This document shows positions 60,161 through 64,000 of a stretch of 64,000 bases of DNA, piece by piece. A program made the position numbers and the translations under genes. The first letter of the stretch is position 1. Each line of letters begins with the position of its first letter. The DNA comes from JALORV01 sp963703945. GTDB lineage: Bacteria; Pseudomonadota; Gammaproteobacteria; Burkholderiales; Burkholderiaceae_F. The notes beneath the pieces were generated by a model. It was not told the origin of the DNA, did no database searches, and was given only the letters and a program-made list of their open reading frames with translations. The stretch covers positions 186,001 to 250,000 of the forward strand of contig CAVPGM010000019.1 in NCBI GenBank assembly GCA_963703945.1, written 5' to 3'.

Positions 60161-61543
60161 ATGATCAGGCGCGTCATCGAGCGAGTCTCGACGCTGTTCT
60201 CGCGCAAGGCGCGCAAGCCGCGCGGACCGCGGCGGGTCGCGGCCGCCGAACACGGCATCGACCAGGGACTGGTTGCAAGGAACGCGTTGCGAGTGTGCGA
60301 GACGCTGCAGAAGGCGGGCCATCGCGCGTACCTGGTGGGCGGAGCGGTGCGCGATCTGTTGCTCGGTGTGGCACCCAAGGATTTCGACGTCGCCACCGAT
60401 GCCACGCCGGAACAGGTGAAGTCGCATTTCCGGCGCGCCATCATCATCGGTCGGCGCTTCCGGCTGGTGCACGTGATGTTCGGCCAGGAGACGATCGAGG
60501 TCTCCACCTTCCGTGCTCTCGACAACCCCGACCGTCAGACCGATGAGCACGGCCGCGTGCTCGCCGACAACCTGTTCGGCGAGCAGCACGAGGACGCGGC
60601 GCGGCGAGATTTCACCGTCAATGCGCTGTACTACGACCCGACGACGCGCGAAGTCATCGACTACCACGATGGCGTGAAGGACGTCCGCCGCAAGCGGCTG
60701 CGGATGATCGGCGACCCCGAGACACGCTACCGCGAGGACCCGGTGCGGATGCTGCGCGCGGTCCGGTTCGCTGCCAAGCTCGGCTTCGAGATCGACGAAG
60801 CGACGCGCGAGCCGATACCGCGCCTGGCGAAACTGGTCGAAAACGTGCCGGCCGCGCGCCTGTTCGACGAGATGCTCAAGCTGCTGACAAGCGGCCATTC
60901 GGTCGCCTGCATCACGCGCCTGCGCATGGAAGGCCTGCATCACGGGCTGCTGCCGCTGCTCGATGTGATCCTCGAGCAGCCCGCCGGCGAGCGCTTCGTC
61001 CTGCAGGCGCTGGCACGCACCGACGAGCGGGTGCGCAGCGGAAAATCGGTTTCGCCGGGCTTCCTGTTCGCGACGCTGCTGTGGCACGACGTGCTGGTCC
61101 GCTGGAACGCGCGCACGGCGCGCGGCGAGCACCGCATCCCGGCGCTCAACCTGGCGATCGACGAGGCGCTCGATGCGCAGACCGAGAAGCTCGCGATCCA
61201 GCGCCGCTTCGTGTCGGACATGCGCGAGATCTGGGGACTGCAGCCGCGCTTCGAGCGCCGCAGCGGACAGTCGGCATTCCGGCTGCTCGAGCACCTGCGT
61301 TTTCGTGCCGGTTATGATTTCTTGTTGTTGCGCGCGGCGGCTGACGAGATCCCGGCGGAGCTGGCCGATTGGTGGACCCGCTTTGCCCACGCGAACGACG
61401 TCGAGCGCACACGATTGATGGAGGAGGCGGCACGCATCTCGGTGCCGGAGACAGCGGGACGTAAGCGGCGACGCCGCTCGCGCGGAAAGGGCAGCACCGA
61501 CCGGCCGACCCCGGCCGCGGACAGAGAAACCGGCATGGCTTGA
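60161..61543 (+). CDS. pcnB: Poly(A) polymerase I
   Basis: PcnB adds 3' poly(A) tails to RNAs, promoting decay. The 460-residue product has a nucleotidyltransferase head with G-G-A-V-R-D-L-L-L-G, D-F-D-V-A-T-D-A and R-R-D-F-T-V-N-A-L-Y-Y, and a helical C-terminal body. Its C-terminus is basic and serine-rich (K-R-R-R-R-S-R-G-K-G), as in other PcnB proteins. It precedes folK after nine bases. Confidence 0.95.
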   Translation: MIRRVIERVSTLFSRKARKPRGPRRVAAAEHGIDQGLVARNALRVCETLQKAGHRAYLVGGAVRDLLLGVAPKDFDVATDATPEQVKSHFRRAIIIGRRFRLVHVMFGQETIEVSTFRALDNPDRQTDEHGRVLADNLFGEQHEDAARRDFTVNALYYDPTTREVIDYHDGVKDVRRKRLRMIGDPETRYREDPVRMLRAVRFAAKLGFEIDEATREPIPRLAKLVENVPAARLFDEMLKLLTSGHSVACITRLRMEGLHHGLLPLLDVILEQPAGERFVLQALARTDERVRSGKSVSPGFLFATLLWHDVLVRWNARTARGEHRIPALNLAIDEALDAQTEKLAIQRRFVSDMREIWGLQPRFERRSGQSAFRLLEHLRFRAGYDFLLLRAAADEIPAELADWWTRFAHANDVERTRLMEEAARISVPETAGRKRRRRSRGKGSTDRPTPAADRETGMA

Positions 61544-61552
61544 GCAGGGCCT

Positions 61553-62065
61553 GTGGACGCTCCAGTGAAACGCACTGCATACATCGGGCTGGGATCCAAC
61601 CAGGGCGACGTCGCCGATGCATTGAATTCGGCGCTCGAGTCGCTGCGCTCGATCGAGCGCACCGAGCTCATCGCCGTTTCGCCGTTTTATCGTTCGGCGC
61701 CGATCGACGCGCCGGGGCCGGACTACCTGAACGCCGTCGCGAAGGCCGAAACCACGCTCGAGCCCTACGCGCTGCTGCTGCACCTGCTCGACATCGAGCT
61801 GATGCTCGGTCGCAAGCGGCGGGGACTGAAGAAGAACTCGCCGCGCAATGTCGACCTTGATCTGCTGCTGGTCGGCGACATCATCATCCAGAGCACACCG
61901 CTGACGCTGCCGCATCCGCGCCTGCACCTGCGGGCTTTCGTGCTCCGGCCGCTGCTCGACCTCGCGCCGACGATCCGCATCCCCGGCCAGGGCCCCGCCA
62001 GTGCTTTCCTCGATTCGGTCGACGATCAGAAGATCGAGCCGGTCGAGGCGCGGGCCACCGAATAG
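61553..62065 (+). CDS. folK: 2-amino-4-hydroxy-6-hydroxymethyldihydropteridine pyrophosphokinase
   Basis: FolK transfers pyrophosphate from ATP to 6-hydroxymethyl-dihydropterin in folate synthesis. The 170-residue product has A-Y-I-G-L-G-S-N-Q-G-D, S-P-F-Y-R-S-A-P and K-K-N-S-P-R-N-V-D-L-D-L-L-L-V-G-D, the substrate and metal-binding blocks (the D-x-D pair near residue 110). GTG at 61553 or GTG at 61565 are possible starts; the second gives the shorter family start. Confidence 0.94.
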   Translation: MDAPVKRTAYIGLGSNQGDVADALNSALESLRSIERTELIAVSPFYRSAPIDAPGPDYLNAVAKAETTLEPYALLLHLLDIELMLGRKRRGLKKNSPRNVDLDLLLVGDIIIQSTPLTLPHPRLHLRAFVLRPLLDLAPTIRIPGQGPASAFLDSVDDQKIEPVEARATE

Positions 62066-62119
62066 ACGCGACAACCACCGCGCCGGCCGACGGCCGAGCG
62101 CTCCACTCTGCGCAATGAG

Positions 62120-62761
62120 ATGATCGCTGGACGCTACCGCTATGTCGCGATCGAGGGGCCGATCGGCGCCGGCAAGACTTCGCTCGCGCGCAAACTGGCC
62201 GAGCACTACCAGGCCCACACGCTGCTCGAGAAGCCGGAGGCGAATCCCTTCCTCGAGCGGTTCTACGGCGACCGCAAGCGGTACGCGCTGCCGACGCAGC
62301 TCTATTTCCTGTTCCAGCGGGTGCAACAGCTGTCCGAAATGCGACAGCTCGATCTGTTCCGGTTGACCTTGTTCGCCGACTTCCTGCTCGACAAAGACCC
62401 ACTGTTCGCGCGTATGACCCTGGCCGACGACGAGTTGCGGCTGTACGAGCAGATCCTGGCGCAGCTTCGGCCGCAGACGCCAGCGCCCGATCTGGTGATA
62501 TACCTGCAGGCCAGCCCAGCTGTCCTGGCGGAGCGGGTAGCCCGGCGCGGCAACCCTATCGAGGCCCGCATCGACGAGGACTATCTGCAAGCGCTCGCTG
62601 CCAGCTACACACGCTTCTTCCACCAGTACGACGAAGCGCCGGTGCTCATCATTAATACGGAACACCTGAACCCGATCGACAGCGACGACGACTTCGCGCT
62701 CCTGCTCGACCGGATCGGCCGGCTGCGCGGCCGGCGCGAATATTTCAACCTCGCCGCCTGA
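62120..62761 (+). CDS. Deoxynucleoside kinase
   Basis: The 213-residue product has the P-loop I-E-G-P-I-G-A-G-K-T-S at the N-terminus, a following E-K-P-E-A-N-P-F-L, and the arginine-rich lid V-A-R-R-G-N-P-I-E, as in deoxyguanosine/deoxyadenosine kinases. It phosphorylates deoxynucleosides for salvage. It sits between folK and panB, the usual place in this gene group. Confidence 0.93.
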   Translation: MIAGRYRYVAIEGPIGAGKTSLARKLAEHYQAHTLLEKPEANPFLERFYGDRKRYALPTQLYFLFQRVQQLSEMRQLDLFRLTLFADFLLDKDPLFARMTLADDELRLYEQILAQLRPQTPAPDLVIYLQASPAVLAERVARRGNPIEARIDEDYLQALAASYTRFFHQYDEAPVLIINTEHLNPIDSDDDFALLLDRIGRLRGRREYFNLAA

Positions 62762-62787
62762 ATGGCAACCCGCGACGGAAATCTTCG

Positions 62788-63618
62788 ATGAGCACCCATC
62801 CACAACCTCCGGCAAGCTCCGCGCGCAAGACGGTCACGCTGCCGCGCCTGCGCGAGATGCGTGCGGCCGGCGAACCGATCGCCATGCTGACCTGCTACGA
62901 CGCCAGCTTTGCGCGGCTGCTGGATGCGCAGGGCGTCGACTGCGTGCTGGTCGGCGATTCGCTCGGCATGGTGGTGCAGGGCCTCGATTCGACGCTGCCC
63001 GTCACGCTCGCCGAAGTCGCCTACCACACGCGCTGCGTCGCCCGCGGCGTGACCGCGGCGTGGCTGATTGCCGACATGCCGTTTGGCAGTTACCAGCGCG
63101 GTCCCGAGCAGGCCCTGGCCAGTGCGGTCGAGCTGATGCAGGCCGGCGCCAAGATGGTGAAACTCGAAGGCGGCACGTGGCTGGTGCCAACGGTCGAGTT
63201 CCTGGTCGAGCGTGGCATTCCGGTCTGTGCGCACCTGGGACTGACGCCCCAGTCGGTGCACGCGCTGGGGGGCTACCGGGTCCAGGGTCGCGGCGAGACC
63301 GAGGCCGAGCAGCTGCTCGCCGACGCCCGCGCGCTCGACAAGGCGGGCGCGGCTCTGCTGGTGCTCGAACTGATACCCGCGGCCCTGGCCACGCGCGTCA
63401 CACAGGCGGTCTCGCTGGCGACGATCGGCATCGGTGCGGGCGGCCAGGTGTCGGGCCAGGTGCTCGTGCTGCACGACATGCTCGACGTGTATCCCGGGCG
63501 CAAGCCGCGCTTCGTGCGGAATTTCATGCAGGGCCAGCCCGATATTGCGTCGGCTATCGGCGCCTACGTTGCGGCTGTCAAGGACCGGAGTTTCCCGGCG
63601 ACGGAACACGGTTACTGA
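62788..63618 (+). CDS. panB: 3-methyl-2-oxobutanoate hydroxymethyltransferase
   Basis: PanB makes ketopantoate from 2-oxoisovalerate and methylene-THF in pantothenate synthesis. The 276-residue product has M-L-T-C-Y-D-A-S-F-A, V-G-D-S-L-G-M-V-V-Q-G, K-L-E-G-G, H-L-G-L-T-P-Q-S and G-I-G-A-G-G, the usual signatures. ATG 62788. It is 27 bases after the kinase stop and precedes panC by 65 bases. Confidence 0.96.
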   Translation: MSTHPQPPASSARKTVTLPRLREMRAAGEPIAMLTCYDASFARLLDAQGVDCVLVGDSLGMVVQGLDSTLPVTLAEVAYHTRCVARGVTAAWLIADMPFGSYQRGPEQALASAVELMQAGAKMVKLEGGTWLVPTVEFLVERGIPVCAHLGLTPQSVHALGGYRVQGRGETEAEQLLADARALDKAGAALLVLELIPAALATRVTQAVSLATIGIGAGGQVSGQVLVLHDMLDVYPGRKPRFVRNFMQGQPDIASAIGAYVAAVKDRSFPATEHGY

Positions 63619-63683
63619 GGCAGCGCGCCGGGCTCTACAATCCGCGGCCTTGCCCTGTGCGGCGGCCGCTCGCCCGACTTCCG

Positions 63684-64000
63684 ATGAAAGTCGTCCATAC
63701 GATCGAGGATCTCCGCGACCAGCTGCGCGGACAGAACCGCATCGCATTCGTGCCGACGATGGGCAATCTTCACGCCGCCCATCTTTCGCTGATGGCGATG
63801 GCACATCAGCACGGCGACCCGGTGGTCGCATCGATCTTCGTCAATCGCCTGCAGTTCGGCCCGAACGAGGACTTCGACAAGTACCCGCGCACGCTGCAGG
63901 AAGACGTCGACAAGCTGCAGAAGCAGAACCGCGTGTACGCGCTGTTTGCGCCAAACGAAAAGGAGATGTATCCCGAGCCGCAGAACTACCGTGTCAGCCC
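63684..64000 (+). CDS. panC: Pantothenate synthetase (N-terminal part)
   Basis: The gene runs off the right edge; 105 codons are present. PanC joins pantoate and beta-alanine with ATP. The product begins M-K-V-V-H-T-I-E-D-L-R and has F-V-P-T-M-G-N-L-H-A-A-H-L-S-L, the nucleotide-binding H-x-x-H motif (the first His of the pair matches; family usually has G-x-L-H-x-G-H), and S-I-F-V-N-R-L-Q-F-G-P-N-E-D, close to the family sequence. It follows panB in the same direction. Confidence 0.95.
   Translation, partial: MKVVHTIEDLRDQLRGQNRIAFVPTMGNLHAAHLSLMAMAHQHGDPVVASIFVNRLQFGPNEDFDKYPRTLQEDVDKLQKQNRVYALFAPNEKEMYPEPQNYRVS

Noticed and set aside
60119..62815. Very long minus-strand open frame antisense to pcnB, folK, the kinase and panB
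   Set aside because: GC-rich third-position shadow; the plus strand contains well-known complete genes there.

Overview
The window is about 64 kb of GC-rich bacterial chromosome, most likely from a betaproteobacterium close to Burkholderiales or Rhodocyclales. The evidence is a Bug-type tricarboxylate-receptor protein, a short Trp-rich membrane protein of a betaproteobacterial family, a DUF1415 protein, two complete branched-chain amino acid (Liv) ABC systems, and the gene order purM-like / hda / HAD phosphatase / pcnB / folK / deoxynucleoside kinase / panB / panC at the right end. No canonical rRNA or tRNA gene and no CRISPR array was found. One IS1182-type insertion sequence is present.

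Layout. 1-5.2 kb is core metabolism: the start of a Bug receptor, lgt, ilvD, a small membrane protein, a class I cytochrome c and dadA. 5.2-11.3 kb is the first Liv system; livK is followed by a strong terminator and is separated from livHMGF by a three-gene cluster on the other strand. 11.3-19.4 kb holds a LysR regulator, a MaoC hydratase, an Asp/Glu racemase, a tightly coupled operon (GNAT, argC, FMN-binding PaiB-like protein, transglutaminase), a 2Fe-2S flavin reductase and a short-chain dehydrogenase/epimerase. A hairpin-rich non-coding stretch with a tRNA-like end (19.4-19.9 kb) precedes the second Liv operon, livKHMGF (19.9-24.5 kb).

24.5-55 kb looks like a variable accessory region. 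It contains a GST, a hydrolase-LuxR fusion, an OsmC protein, lipoproteins, orphan membrane proteins, an FAD amine-oxidase-like enzyme and an AraC regulator. It also carries a potDABC-type polyamine/solute ABC operon, an operon of two apparently exported oxidoreductases plus a nucleotide-transporter-like MFS protein, purU, DUF1415, two alpha/beta hydrolases, DUF2252, a hemerythrin, a SYLF protein, a LexA operator in front of a small zinc-ribbon ORF, and the IS1182 element. Intergenic gaps are long here. 55-64 kb returns to core genes: miaA, purM-like, hda, pcnB, folK, dNK, panB and the start of panC.

Eight genes are interrupted by single-base frameshifts (seven extra bases and one missing base), several in short homopolymers. 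Uncorrected sequencing or assembly errors are the simplest explanation. These genes are typed as pseudogene because the frame is broken as given, but most are probably intact in the organism.

The most interesting candidates are an arginine-rich leader ORF plus a terminator hairpin through which any transcript of the GNAT-argC operon must read, the structured tRNA-like region at 19.4-19.8 kb, the LexA-box/zinc-ribbon locus, and the exported-oxidoreductase operon.
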